From assembly GCF_000006405.1 (NCBI RefSeq), contig NW_003200744.1:1-64000 (forward strand): a stretch of 64,000 bases of DNA. The letters are read 5' to 3'. Shown piece after piece: positions 23,416-35,780 of the stretch (position 1 is the stretch's first letter; the number at the start of each line of letters is the position of its first letter). The stretch is from Perkinsus marinus ATCC 50983. Taxonomy: Eukaryota > Perkinsozoa > Perkinsida > Perkinsidae. The notes beneath the pieces were generated by a model. The model did no database searches. It was given only the letters and a program-made list of their open reading frames with translations, and had not been told where the DNA came from. A program made the translations under genes and the position numbers.

Positions 23416-26400
23416 CTACTCACATCTCCAATGTTTGTAAAGAACAGTACCAAAATACGTTAGCGCAGCCAATCGATAAACACAAATATGATGATGATTA
23501 ACATTTGACGATGCCTTGTTACGTTCAGCAATACACTCTAGCGTCTTCTGTTCACGATCATCATGTACAATATCTTCAGTCAACTTTTCAGAAATCATTC
23601 TGTCATGTAGTTTACGAGCTTGTGTAGAATCTATGGTACCATCACGTAGAGCTCGGGCCCATCTCGTCCGCTCGTCAGAAGTCTCGTCACTGCTCTCGCT
23701 CTCTGAGGCCGATTGATCGAATCGATCGTGATTGACGAACTTGCGAAGGTGTGTGACGGCCTTCTCGAACATCACACCCTCCCAGTACACCTTTCCACAC
23801 CCTCCACACACATAGAACTTATTATACAACTTCAATGTCATAGGTTGAACCTGGAATGATGATGATGATACTGAGCACCGATAGGGGAATCGGAGTCGAC
23901 CTCATGCTTCACCATATCCTTGTCAGTGGTAACTATCCAATCCCTCGCATTGCAGGCAACACATCGTCCAAGGAGTGAATCTGGATCTACCTCAACCTTG
24001 AACTCCTGCATCACAGCATTGAGCTGTTCATCCATTGTGCTGCATGACTCTGGTAAGACGTAGCATCTGAATCATCTATATGTTAGCATCAACCCCCTTC
24101 TCTTTATCATCTTACTTAACCCCATTACACCATCTGCGTTTGCTAATCTTGGTTCGATAATTAACGACGACTGCTCGATGCTGGGTCTCAGCTATATATT
24201 CGAGTGTGGCAGGATCACAGGAGTCTAGCTCGAGTGTATCCACACCCAGACCACGTAATTTACGTACTAATCTGCCCATACCACCAGGGCATACGAGCTT
24301 CGGCTCCTCACCATTAAAGTATAATGACCAATCAATCTATCGATATACAATTACTCTATCATATTACTCTACTAAAGTCTTGCCTCTTCCTTGTCGTACT
24401 CTCCTTCCTCTCTTGTCTCGCCAGGCGTTGGGTTCCTCGAATTTCCAGCCTCAGCAGTATTGCGATAAGTAGATGAGCGGGCATCATCCATGGTGGCATT
24501 CCTTCGCCTATAAAATGAGGTGGACCAGTAAAGCACAGGCAGGCTCATACGGTGACGGAGAGTTGTCCGAGAGGAGAAGATCCTCCTCCTCAGTTGTATC
24601 GGATTCCTCAGCAGCGCCATCCGACACTCTGGACACTCCTAATGTGGGGATATTGTTTGCTGGGACATGGCGTCGCTTTGGTGCAGCGTCGGTATTCCAC
24701 AACTGATCGTTACCAGACACTAGTCATAAACATGACGGTACGACTGACACTCACATCTAGACTTGGATCGATGCTGCTCTGGATTTTCTCAATACACTTT
24801 AGCAGTACAATAGCATCTAGTGATGCATACTCGACTTGCCGATAGGAGAGAGGCCTTCTACGCCAGTTGCTCAAACGCATAACTTTGGATAGTGGCTTCC
24901 CCAAGAAGTACTTCACGACTTCTGTTAGGCCTCTCTGATGCTTACTAGAACCCTTACGAGATGGTAGATAACTGTGATGAATGATGGTGTCTATTATGAT
25001 AAGCACAGAGACACCTCATGGTGAGGATTACCCATCGACTAGATCATTGAGGTCTACTATCCGGTGAGGTGATGATACCCCACCCCTTGTGCCCTCCATG
25101 CCCGAGCTCCTCAGCACTCGTAGGTCACCAGCTATCCCAAACCCCACCACTATTATATTATTCGATTCAACCAGGCGTCCTGAACACGACGATCCTTGAA
25201 TGGAATGGCTCTGATCCATATATACCAATCTCATCGATTAGACCCTCCTCCCCAGCATAGATATCCACAAGATACACATTGTCCGAGGTAGCGAGTTGGA
25301 CGAGGTCAGCTTGGTTACATCCAGGATCCAATACCAAACGGAAAATGGACCACTCAGAATCCAGGCCGATGATGGTTCTAAAGGAGGGTTACATATTAAA
25401 AGACTAAGACAGCACCCTGTAGCTCACCGTTCGGCCTCCCACTCGCTAATGAGCTGTTTAAGTTCACTAACAGTTGTGATAAGGTGTACATCGCGGACTC
25501 CACGGCCTCCCAGGACATCCATGAGAGATAGATGATTCTCCTCCTCTCTTTGAAAGAACTATCAAATGAGGGTACGTGATGATCAGTAAAAGGAGTAATA
25601 ATATAACTCAGATGTACCTTGCTATTCTCAGCATCATACTGAGCTTCCAACTGAGGAGCATCTTTCTCGAGTTCTTCTATCTGTTCCTTGATACTGCCCA
25701 TACCATCCTCCCACTGCTTGACATCATCATGAGGGAAGGATCGATAGAATGCTATTGCCAACCAGGTGTGGCCAACGTCGATGAGCTGTTCACACCAGAA
25801 TTGCTGTAGGGAGGGACGACCTATGTGTTAAAAAGTGAAGAATATGATCGAATGTATAGTATTACCCCTTAGTTCTGCAGTGCCAATATATGATTCTAGA
25901 TCAACGTCTCCGCTAGAGATACACCATCTTATCCTTTTACGATAGTGTGCTTCGGCTACTGTGGGGAAGTCCTCTTCGGACATACCGAATGCCAGCATCG
26001 CTTTAACGGCTTGTTTTATGAGACCACGCTGTTCCATGCCTAAAGCAATAGGCACCGCAATAATACACCATTATGAAGCCCCAGGATCTCACCCTCGATG
26101 ACAAGGCGTTGGATCTTAGGGAACTTGTCCCCTTTGAAGAGACGGGGTAGATCATCAGTTCGACCTTGTCCCAATAGACGGCTCATGAAGTCGTGCAGCT
26201 GTTCCTCTGGTATCCACTTATCTCCAAGCTACGAGGGTTACTCCAAATGATATCACAGTACCATGATGATAATGATACCCACCTGGAGGATTGATAGAGC
26301 TAATGCCGCCTCCCTGGCCTTAGCCTTATCATGGCTCATCATCATACCCAATATCCACGCCCTGCACAATACAATGCACCACATAGGCCTCCCCCTCCCT

Positions 26401-27330
26401 ATTACTCGAGTATCTCATCCTCTAGGAGAGGCTCCAAGAGTTCCTCGCTGTCACCACTGCTGCTATCATGCTCATACGATTGTTGAGTGTCTCTCAACTT
26501 GAAATATTGAAGCCATGTCCGTAAATCTCTGCCTACTGGTACACAACCTTGTAGCACCTATATCTCCCCAAAGTTGACAAGAGATGGTATATTAAGAGCT
26601 CACAGCAGAAGCGGCCTGCCTCCTGAGATGTAGAGAGCCTGGTAAGACAGTAGTATCGATGCTACACATCATCACATTAACAAGGTGTCGTACCTAATAA
26701 TGAGTCATGTACTCCTATCGACATACCCAAAAACTACTGCTACCTGTCCCTGGGCAGCAAGAGTAAGTGCTACTACCCACTCAGGGTCCACCTGGCCCCA
26801 TGGCTTGAGTAACCTTGCCTAAGGATCATGCCGTAGAACCCAGAATATTCGATCATCCTCTATTCCTACTATAGTGCCTGGATTCTGCTTCCCTCGTAGA
26901 CTCTTTAGTAGTAATAGTGCTGCATCACAGTCTCTCACCTTGTATGCGTGGAGGAGCTCTTCGCTCAGAGCACTATCGCTAGCCTGTGCATGGTAACTGC
27001 AACAAGCACCAATATATCCTCATGTCCCTCCCTATGGGTGACTACTTCTTGCCCTTCGTTAGCACACGGTGCTTATCGAACGAAATCTTCTTCTTCTTCC
27101 TATCATGTTGTTGCTTAACCCCAGGCCACACCCTATGATATATCTCTTCTCTACACTGGAGCGCCTGCACAATAAATCCTGGCTCCATTGTTCGAACGCC
27201 TCCATATTCATACCAGCATCGCAAGGAGTCCGAATGTGATGAGTTTTACAGGAGTGGGTGTCTGCTTATGATCAGACGTTGGTGTCGTACTCAACTCTCG
27301 TATCGTATATGTGTGATCAGACGCGGACAT
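23416..27330 (-). CDS. Mut7/EXD3-like 3'-5' exonuclease with Mut7-C domain
   Basis: The start MSASDHTYTIRELSTTP joins in phase, through an intron with GTATGA, to ALQCREEIYHRVWPG, a helical N-terminal region of HEAT/TPR type continuing to about 25.5 kb. The exonuclease (DnaQ-like, DEDDy) domain shows a first-half segment NIIVVGFGIAGDLRVLRSS. Its last motif is RPLSYRQVEYASLDAIVLL, with the catalytic Tyr and Asp. The Mut7-C domain follows: LVCPGGMGRLVRKLRGLGVD, then DPDSLLGRCVACNARDW, then FYVCGGCGKVYWEG with two Cys pairs. This order equals EXD3/Mut-7, a nuclease used in small-RNA pathways in Caenorhabditis. The exact role here is unknown. The stop at 23416 follows a Ser/Glu-rich tail. Confidence 0.8.
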
Positions 27331-27522
27331 GTCAATATAGTGAACTTGGAGGGGAGCAGTTGAGGTAATATGCCCAATGATAATAGAGGTTCAAGGAGCT
27401 GAGAAGGTACCTCCCACTAACAACTCAAAACCCTGAGACTATCGTACGAACAACTTGTGGTAGGGATGATTATTTAATAAAATGATGCTAATGGACGATA
27501 AAATGTTCAGATTATTAGAGTT

Positions 27523-29140
27523 TTATACATCCTTTCTACTATAGCCAGATATTGCATCATCAATCTCGGCTTCAGTGAACTTGATGCGACACACTGGACA
27601 TCTCACAATAGGGATTGTATTCTCATCAGGAGAGCCTATCAGGAACTGCTCCTCGCGCGCACGATCTACCATCGACTTGAAACTACAACAAAAGCACCGT
27701 ATTGATTCAAGTCAGTAGCAACAGCAGTGGTAAACATGCCTAGAGGCACCACTAGTATTACCAGCATCGATGGAATAGTTCAGCACAGTCTGGAGATACA
27801 CCGCATAATACGTCTTCATACGTTTCAATATCACATCGACATACCGGGCATCTTGGTTTACAACGCCAATAAGAGCAGTTCACTATGACCTGGGTGACAC
27901 CACAAGATTTCTATGCATATCATATATATGATCCGCTTACGTTATTTTGGTTCTGTAAAGAGAACAGCTCCCTTCCAATGGGCGACTCATATAAAATATC
28001 ATAATGCCCTGGTTTGAATAGGAGTATAGCATCCCAATGCTCATCTGGTCCCTTTGGAGCAGAACGGCCAACAGGTAAGAACCTACAACAATGAGCCGAG
28101 AATCAGAAAAGGACTATTAATGCTAGTTCAGCAAAGGTGAGTAGCCCTCTCCCAACCGCTGCTACTCGTATCTTTGTAAGGGAGTTCTCATATCACGATC
28201 CAGCTGGACTGCTAGGAATCTCACGTTAAGGGCCGAGGCAGCCAATATCATGGCAAGGGACTCAGCCTAAAGGAGGCTACATGGAGGCAGCGAAGACGAG
28301 GCTTCATCCACTACCTCTTGACCATCAGTCCTCACCTCTCTATCCAACCACTCATCGAAGGTTTTGGCGTTACTGCTGGCTAGAGCTGCCTCTGACAATG
28401 GCATACCGCCAACCTGAGGGGGACATGACTTAGCTCACGCATTAGCTCATGTATCAATACTTCCATGTCCTCGTTCTCTATAGCATACTCATAGGTCGCG
28501 AGTCGGACCAAAGCCACAATTCCGTGATCCATAGTCTTATCGTTAAGGACCTGATCAGGATATAAATAAGGTATCCTCATCGTATAAGCTTACCTCATTC
28601 CAAAAGTGGAGAGGACTATCGGCACTGGTGTAGTGGAGGAAGCCTCTGCCGACCCGTCGGCGATATCCCTCCTCATCTCTCTGTAGTAGACCGTGCCACA
28701 TACCATCTACCTTCTCACTACGACGGGCTAGATGGAGTGCGTGATGGACAAAGTCGTGGAACTTGTCGATGTCCCCATTTAACTGAAGCGATACATAACC
28801 CATCGAGAATGCATTGGTAGAGTGGGTTCTTACAAGCATCCTTTCGACAAGTGTTGAGCCCAAAGCACGGTAAAAGCAGTTTCCATCACCACGCACTCTA
28901 CGCCAGTGTGTTGCCTTCACCTGACCATGATGTAATGATAATAACCGATACCTTATCACCAGCTGTACATCCCCTTACTTTCTCAGCCATCAGTCTAATC
29001 TTTCGTTGGTGACCCGGTGAGTGAGGGAACTCCTCAGCAAGGGTTGTTAGAGGCTCGATAAACCCAAGACCATTCGCCTTTGTCAGCAATACTTGCTGTT
29101 GATCGTCATCGTTCTCAATTGGACCATTAGGGAGACTCAT
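27523..29140 (-). CDS. Otubain-like ubiquitin thioesterase
   Basis: Cysteine protease that removes ubiquitin. Start MSLPNGPIENDDDQQ. The catalytic segment is VRGDGNCFYRALGSTLVE, with Asp and nucleophilic Cys in the OTUB signature RxRGDGNCFYR. A helical ubiquitin-binding region follows (FHDFVHHALHLARRSEK; HFWNEV; LVRLATYEYAIENEDME). The catalytic His lies in LFKPGHYDILYESP. A tail of about 100 residues continues beyond the otubain core. It holds Cys residues whose frame depends on splicing near 27840-27900, and a clear RCPVCRIKFTEAEIDDAI before the TAA at 27523-27525. A C-terminal zinc-binding tail is not usual for OTUB1/2. Confidence 0.85.
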
Positions 29141-29474
29141 AGTAAGTAGTAATATTAGACAGTTATAATGATAAGCTACATAACGATGCGATAGATCACG
29201 GACATCCACAAGGCTCCGTCATCCAACGATACTCCCAACACAACAGAGCAGTGACTGCGGAGATAATAGCTATCCTGGTGTAAGTGATGGTGCCAGAGAT
29301 GGGAGGTAGTATTATCAGTACAATCATTAACGTAAGAGTGTCACCAAGTTGCTACTCATACTGTGATTGATGATCAACGGTCTCATAACCCAACAAAGGC
29401 TGATCTATAGTAGTAGTAGTAGGACGTTTGTGTTAGCTAGTATGTCCCTAGCAAGCTAGAAGACATCTCAGACT

Positions 29475-30240
29475 CTAACGATCACTACGACTGTCATCAG
29501 CATCATCATTCCGAGAAAAACTTCGGCTATCCTCGCGTCTACGACTGGTACGATTCTCACTGTTACGACTGCGGCTACGACTGTCGTTACGACGGCGTTC
29601 ATACGGAGATCGGGAACGGTCTCTGAGAAAAGAGTACTGTAGCATTGAATAGGGTACTGCAGCATCGCATACGAAGATGACGTATTAGATAACAAACATG
29701 ACATAACATCTGACTTTACCTCGAGTTTCTCCTGTCTCTCGATGAGCCACGACGGTCTGCTCCTCCATAAGAAGGACCAGAGCTAGTGTAGCGACTATCA
29801 CCGCCATACCGATCATCATAACGGTCATAAGAACGATCACCATAGCGTCCACCGCCGTATCCACCACCATAGCCGCCCTTGCCATATCCCTTACCACTAA
29901 CAGAAGGACAGAAGGCATTGTAGCAGTAGAGCCATGATAGTGATACTTACCCCTTGCCATAACTACTCTCCTTATTATACATGGCAGCGGCTACTGTTAT
30001 GCGGCATCCTTGGAATTCCTTATTGTCCATATCACGTATGGCATCCTCAGCATCACGACGCTCATAGAACTGATAGTAGGACTTGATACTCATAAACATA
30101 TATAAGCAAGCTTACTCTGACGAAGCCGAACCCTCTACTGACACCAGTATATCGATCAAGTGGAATGAATACATCTCCGATCTCACCGAACCTGAACAGG
30201 ATATGCTTATGGACCCATACCAAACATGAGTATCTCAATA
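29475..30240 (-). CDS. SR-type splicing factor: RRM plus Gly- and Arg/Ser-rich tail
   Basis: The RRM second half is clear: FGEIGDVFIPLDRYTGVS, RNP1 in RGFGFVRF across a 46-nt intron, then AEDAIRDMDNKEFQGCRITV. A Tyr/Gly-rich stretch with repeated GKGGYG and YGGG units follows. It ends in an RS domain (RSPYERRRNDSRSRSR…) before TAG at 29475. This resembles SRSF2/SC35, a nuclear pre-mRNA splicing factor. The first strand (RNP2) and the start codon were not found. A 51-nt intron just upstream of FGEI is likely, and the first exon is probably short. The 5' limit is therefore approximate. Confidence 0.75.
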
Positions 30241-30372
30241 ACAGCAAGGGCAATATAAGGCAATGAGCCATGAGATAATGATACGCCCTACTGTGTGCAG
30301 CAACAGCAATCACCGCCGCCGTCGCCGTGGGACAGGAAAGAGGGACAGTCACAGGATAAGCCACAGCTGGTT

Positions 30373-30814
30373 ATGTCCGGAAATATGACAGGAATACCAG
30401 CAGCAGCAGCCGCCGCAACAGCAGCAGCATCAGCGATGGATATTTATACTGCTCATAGGTGCATGATCCTCATGATGATCGAAAGAGATCTATGAGCCTT
30501 CTAAGCGTGTATCAGAGTTACTGCTGTGCACTGCTCTTCCAGAATACCCACCCGTGACTACTTCGAGAAAGCCTCTCGGAGATCATCCTTACGTACTCTC
30601 TCATCGATACCATCAACCTGAGATGACGGACAACCTATGGAATACTATTAACGATATGTCGTCATACCTTGATACTGAAGAGGTCGTTGAGCTGTCCAAT
30701 ATTCATTCTGCTATGAGCAACGACAAGGAAGAGGGGAAGTGGATACCAACTGAACTACGACTAGCTATTCCTGGTAGTCAGTACTACAACAACAACACAG
30801 AAGACAAGTGTTGA
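30373..30814 (+). CDS. Uncharacterised protein, divergent from the SR gene
   Basis: An Ala-rich N-terminal exon (MSGNMTGIPAAAAAATAAAS) is followed by an exon that begins near 30490. That exon reads EIYEPSKRVSELLLCTALPE, HRYHQPEMTDNLWNTINDM, LDTEEVVELSNIHSAM and EGKWIPTELRLAIPG, ending at TGA at 30812-30814. The exact junction near 30456-30486 was not resolved. No family was recognised. The gene starts the plus-strand group and is head-to-head with the SR gene. Confidence 0.5.
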
Positions 30815-31377
30815 ATAGGAAACTGTTGGAGTTGCAATGGTAGCTGTTGGTATGAGCGGGGATATGCTCAGTAGATAGTGTATTAGGAGAGTTGTTGATG
30901 ATGATGGACTACATAAAGGAGACTACATGAGGGACACATAGTGTCGCCGATGTTGCTACACTGTAATACCTGGCCACTTCCAACTCAACAGGTGATATTC
31001 CAGTGAGATCCGGATAATCAATTTAAGTGGGGGCGATTACATGCACGATAAGAAGAACTACCACAACCATGACAGTACCCAGCGTGTACTACCAGCCCCC
31101 ATCATGAACTTGATGACACATTATGCACATGACTGCTACATTATGTCTCTCTTGATGACATCAAGAGGGACATAATGTAGCAGTTCGAAAGAGCAGATGA
31201 TCCTACAATTTGATTCCCCAAACAGGGGCATCGAGGGTCGATGGGCATTCGATAGTATCTGATATCCCTCCGTGGGTCCATGCTCTAGAGATCGGCAATG
31301 ATCAATGTGTCACGAGGCCGGAGTAGATGAGCACCCGATCTCAAATCACTACACTTGCGTACGCCCAATCAATCGAT
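30815..31377. other. Non-coding region holding a 51-bp palindrome
   Basis: No coding frame was recognised on either strand apart from short stretches. The region contains the inverted repeat listed separately. Confidence 0.45.
31133..31183. repeat. 51-bp near-perfect palindrome (25-bp arms, 1-base centre)
   Basis: The left arm 31133-31157 (ctgctacattatgtctctct...) is the reverse complement of the right arm 31159-31183 except at one position, a T/C difference that would be a G-U pair in RNA. The single centre base is 31158. The arms do not extend outward. It can form a cruciform in DNA or a long hairpin in RNA. It sits about 320 bases after the stop of the preceding plus-strand gene. Confidence 0.9.
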
Positions 31378-32168
31378 ATGTTTGGCATGTGGTCTGTAAG
31401 GCGAGGCACGAGGAGGGGCCGAGACCATACCGTCATCCTTGGGAGAACCTTCAGTGCTAGGTCTATAGATCCATGAGAAGAGGTAGCCTCAAAGGGTGTC
31501 AAAGTTGTGGTACTTGTCCCATCATTGATGGGCCATCAGGTTGAGGCGCATCGTCCCCGTGTACCTACTTTGCATGGTTATCGTCGGCCTGCTGCCGCCC
31601 CTCAAAACCAAACAGACATGCCTCGGGAGGACTTCCATAAGTTTATGAGGTTATCAGTCTCCTATTCATGTTGTTGAGGATTCGCACTCTTCAGAGGCCG
31701 ACCTTGAAGATTTCCCGACGAGTTAGCTCACTTCCTTTTCACATGGGCCATTATACTATTCATGGCGTGTAAGTGTCGTCAATATATCTACTATTATTCA
31801 CATTCACAGGTTTGACTGCAGGAACCATGTATAAGCTGAGGCCCGATGATTTCGATTGGATTGAGCAGGAAAGGTAGTATGACATTAGGTGCCGTGCCTT
31901 TATCTTCCCAGCAGATGAAAGGCAGAAGCAGCCAAGGCGCGGCTTGATAAACGGTTAGAGGCCCAGAAGACTGCAGCCAGAGCGATACAGGATGGTCAAG
32001 TATTTGGTGATGTACAGCAGAATACCTCTGATAGGTGAAGGATGCCCTATCGCATGTTTCATCGTTTGGAATAGACTGTTGATAGTTCCTCAATTGACGC
32101 TAAGACGACCGGAAGGTTTTTCTGATGCGTGTGTTATTGAAACTGATAGCTCTGCGTTGCGAGAATGA
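31378..32168 (+). CDS. Uncharacterised multi-exon protein
   Basis: Plus-strand coding-like exons include EEVASKGVKVVVLVPSLMGH near 31490, EDFHKFMR followed by a GT, MYKLRPDDFDWIEQER near 31828, a basic helix KAEAAKARLDKRLEAQKTAA near 31925, and a last exon PQLTLRRPEGFSDACVIE ending at TGA 32166. Not all junctions could be put in phase, so exon order and limits are provisional. No family was recognised. Confidence 0.35.
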
Positions 32169-33994
32169 CGTTACATCGGAAACATTACTCCATTACACAA
32201 CACTCGTGAAATCACTACAAATTGGCGAGAATCAGAGAGCATCATCTCCTTGGTCCAGTGTTTCCTTATCTCTGAGATATCTAGACAGGCTACATGATCC
32301 AATTCTTTTATACTATGATACATGTACTCTGCGATATCGTTCTGTAATTGGAATATCCTCTGCATCCTCTTATCCTCAGCAGAGGGGTCTCGGTATACCT
32401 GATAACATCAATTCTGCTATTCATCACTCCACAACTACGTCACCTTCATATTTACAACTTCTCCTACTACCAATGGGTCCGGTAGTAGTGATAGAGGTAG
32501 CTCGACTGACTGGTGATCGTATCTACTCCATCACATATACCTGTGATGTCGATGCAGTGACGAGGTACTACGTTATCAGAGTTGCAATGCCATTCTCGAG
32601 GTTAACACGGCCAACGAAAAATCGACTCTTTGCTGAAGGAAACATCATATGAACGATACATGATACTTACCATGCATGGACATGTATGGTAGATCCTCAT
32701 CATGGTCAGCGGCAACAGCACTGGCGTCTACAGTTGACTGGGCTGGTGATGTTCTTATGATTGAACTAGATATTGACATCAGAATGTTAGGACTGACGGT
32801 TAGTACGTATCGCTCAATGATAGCATTACGGTGATACAACCCTCTATCATTATGTTACTCCACATAGTAGGATCACTCGTTATAAGTGTCTATCCATGAA
32901 TACCTCTATACTATCCATCCCGAATGGTCGTGGCACACGTCTCGTTGATCAAACTAAAAGGCTTCCTCATTCCCAAGTACGACTACTGACACGTCACACC
33001 GAACTCCATACCAATAGTGTGCTCGGAATGGTCGCTGAATATTCCATCGGGGAACTACTGTATTATACATGTTTTTCCAGACCCAGCATCCCCTGTTATG
33101 ATGATCCTCAGCCGTATGTTATATCCATCCCTAGTTGAGATGGCTCACTGAGCATTACAGAGACTGCTGAGACATCCAGTGTACCCACCGAGTTGACCCC
33201 TACGACCCACCCCGACTATCATTCACCAACCTAAACCCGTTCATAACAGTATACCAGAAACCCACTACTATGACTACATGATGTGCCCCTGGCATCACTC
33301 TCCCTCAATTGCTCTCCTCTCTGGGATGCGTGCCTTACGACGGAGTTCCCTCAACTTCACATCAAACCTCACTCACTCCTCCCACCCTATACACATCCTC
33401 ATACAGAAAGCTCCACCGTGGTAGATGATCACACTGTAATAGTTATGTTATAAGTTGCCCTCCTCTCGTTGTGAGCACGGGTTATCGGGATGATGATTGG
33501 TGATGATAGTGGCACAGCTGGCATGCGGTTGGGGTACATCAAGCCTACTGAGCCGATACACCATTGTACAGTGTCCATAATAGGAAAGATGTGACACGTC
33601 TTCGGGAGACCAATTATATCTATGAGGGACTTCACGAGAAGCATTGGACGGGGAACCACTATCCACTAATGCCTCCAGTTCGACATGTTGTTCAACCTGT
33701 AAGAGCATGTATGAATGAATATCTTCATGTCAACATGAGGTGTACGAGTATCCACTCTCGTTAGCTTCCACATCCATGAATCCCTGTCGCTCCCACATGG
33801 TCATATGCTGGCCTCAAGAGCATGTCTTAGCAGTTCGGATGGTTACTTGATGAATCGTCCAGTGAAGAACGTCAATGTGCTCTTTCCGCGCTCAAGGCGT
33901 CTATCTTACGTTGAGAAATCACTAAGTGAGGACGAGCTTGCAAGATCTCTATGAATTGGTCTATCCATTGCTTTGTTATCCATCTTGTGTTTGC
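32169..33994. other. Unresolved region with competing frames on both strands
   Basis: The plus strand is open for 175 codons at 32125-32652. The minus strand over 32171-32365 reads QRIFQLQNDIAEYMYHSIKE, a plausible helix with faint likeness to Med21. Another minus-strand stretch at 33448-33708 reads VEQHVELEALVDSGSPSNAS. Neither strand gives a complete gene by eye, so no gene is called. Confidence 0.35.
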
Positions 33995-35543
33995 ATGGCG
34001 TTCTCATGCTTTGGTACTGGTGCAACATCAGAGGATAGTACGATGCGGGGCTACGATGGAAAATTGTACAATCTGGAGGAACACGACATCAATAGACATC
34101 ACGAATCGTCGTCGCACAAAGGGATATCAAAACTCGAACAGTTAGCATCAGCAGAGCAATGTGTGTTCGATGTATATTCGGGTATATGTATGAACCAATG
34201 TAAACTAGGCATCGGAGAGACACACTGGAGGCGTCTTCTTAAGCAAGCTGGTGTATTGGATGTAATACCATCACTCACGTTAGTGTTGACTCATCACTAT
34301 CTCGCCTGTGTCTCAGTTTGTAGGGTCATCGGTGGCCACCAGTGTGCATTGTCGTTGCCTCCTACCTGGTGGCATGAGGAGGATTAGACTCAAAGGTTTC
34401 CAGAGAGCTATAGCAATGATCGCCAACTATTGTTATCCCGTACAGAAAGAGGGAGAACACCGTCATGGTGGCAGTAGGACATTAGTTGACACGTAAGGTA
34501 TAGGCAACTAGGAGAGTATGATATAGTGATTCTATGTAGATACATCCACTTCGTGAGGAAACACTTAAGCCCGTTAGTGTGTACATCGAAGATCAGCGTA
34601 GGGCATCAGTCGTCAGCCATATCACCCAACTTTGAAGAGTGTGACATTGCCGCAGACCTCATCTCAGAGTGGCGTAAGGATGATGGGTACATTTTGATTA
34701 CTATAGTGATTACTACTTTTCTCAGGGCACATTCGAGAGAGTAAAACTTTTGTGACATCAGTAGACGCTATACCAGAACAGCACGCCGAAGTAGAGCATG
34801 CTCGAAGGTGTTCGGCTGAACAGGTCGAGGCTGTTCCGATGGAGGGAAGTCATGATGAAGCGTTGGAGCGGTATGGCCACGTGAGCCCAGTTGTGGTGGT
34901 ACCACAAGGTGATAGTACCATCCATGATGCTACGGCTCTGTCCAAGAAGGATGACGAGAATCCTCAAGTAGCATCAAGGAGAGCAGTAACTCCGGTAAAT
35001 TTCACTAGCAAAGCAGTTCTAGCGGCTGTCAAGTGGCGGAAAAGAGTACAACAAAAGAAAACTGAAAAACATGATGAGAAGGATGGGAACACACACCCTG
35101 CGGAATCATCATCTACTATGAGTAAAGAAAAAACACAGGAGTTTCATGCATGGTTGAAGGAAGTCTACGAGTAAGGTTGAATAGACGAGGGACGATGGTA
35201 TCGCGATATTACCTAGGTATACATCAGCCTTCGAAGAGTGGATAAAAGGCCTCAGCTCCACTAATGATGCATATGATTATCTGGACAAGGCCTGTGGCAT
35301 CTCTAGTGGTAGAGTAACCCTGACTAAACTACAGGCTGCAGCAAGAACGGCCAAGTTTACAACGAGTATAGATGCTGTGAATGTAATAGAACAATACACA
35401 TAGGAGTAGATTCAGAATTGCTGGATCAGATCCTATTCTACTTCCTCGATATTGACGGAGCTGGATACATCAGTCGATCAGCTTTCGAACAATGGCGTAC
35501 AGTTAGACAGGCTACCATTATGTCTTACATGACATTGTCCTAG
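33995..35543 (+). CDS. EF-hand protein with a TPPP/p25-like N-terminal segment
   Basis: Exons join in exact phase. The N-terminal exon holds LASAEQCVFDVYSG and IGETHWRRLLKQAGVLD, and then after a 55-nt intron RLKGFQRAIAMIANYCYP, a pattern like the p25-alpha/TPPP fold. A middle exon is acidic and Lys-rich and ends FHAWLKEVYE. The next carries SAFEEWIKGLSSTNDAYDYL. The last has an EF-hand: ILFYFLDIDGAGYISRSAF, with loop D-I-D-G-A-G-Y-I-S. The stop is TAG at 35541-35543. Introns of about 46-55 nt interrupt it. A role in calcium binding or flagellar/microtubule function is inferred only from the domains. The start (MAFSCFGTG) has an in-frame alternative at 33926. Confidence 0.65.
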
Positions 35544-35780
35544 TTCATTATTCTTGTCACCGATGTATGGCTTATCATGATTACTATCATTATCAATGCT
35601 TGCGTTAAGTAGTGATGGAGGATCATCAATTCTAATACTGTCATCGTCGTCGAGACAGAAAGCAGTATAATGAAAGCAAACACTACCCGTGTGAGGATAC
35701 TATAAAAGCAACATGCTTCCTTGAGTAGTAGTATGAAACAAGGGCCATTGTTCATTTACGTTCCCAATAGAGGTCATCTT

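Noticed and set aside
27840-27900. A RING-like cluster of six or more cysteines in the otubain tail
   Set aside because: Part of it comes from reading through a likely 55-nt intron with good GTATGT and TCTCCAG ends. Only the paired Cys near the C-terminus is secure.
32125-32652. 175-codon plus-strand frame as a gene
   Set aside because: At this length one such frame is expected by chance in the window, and a better helix-like reading exists on the minus strand. Left unresolved.
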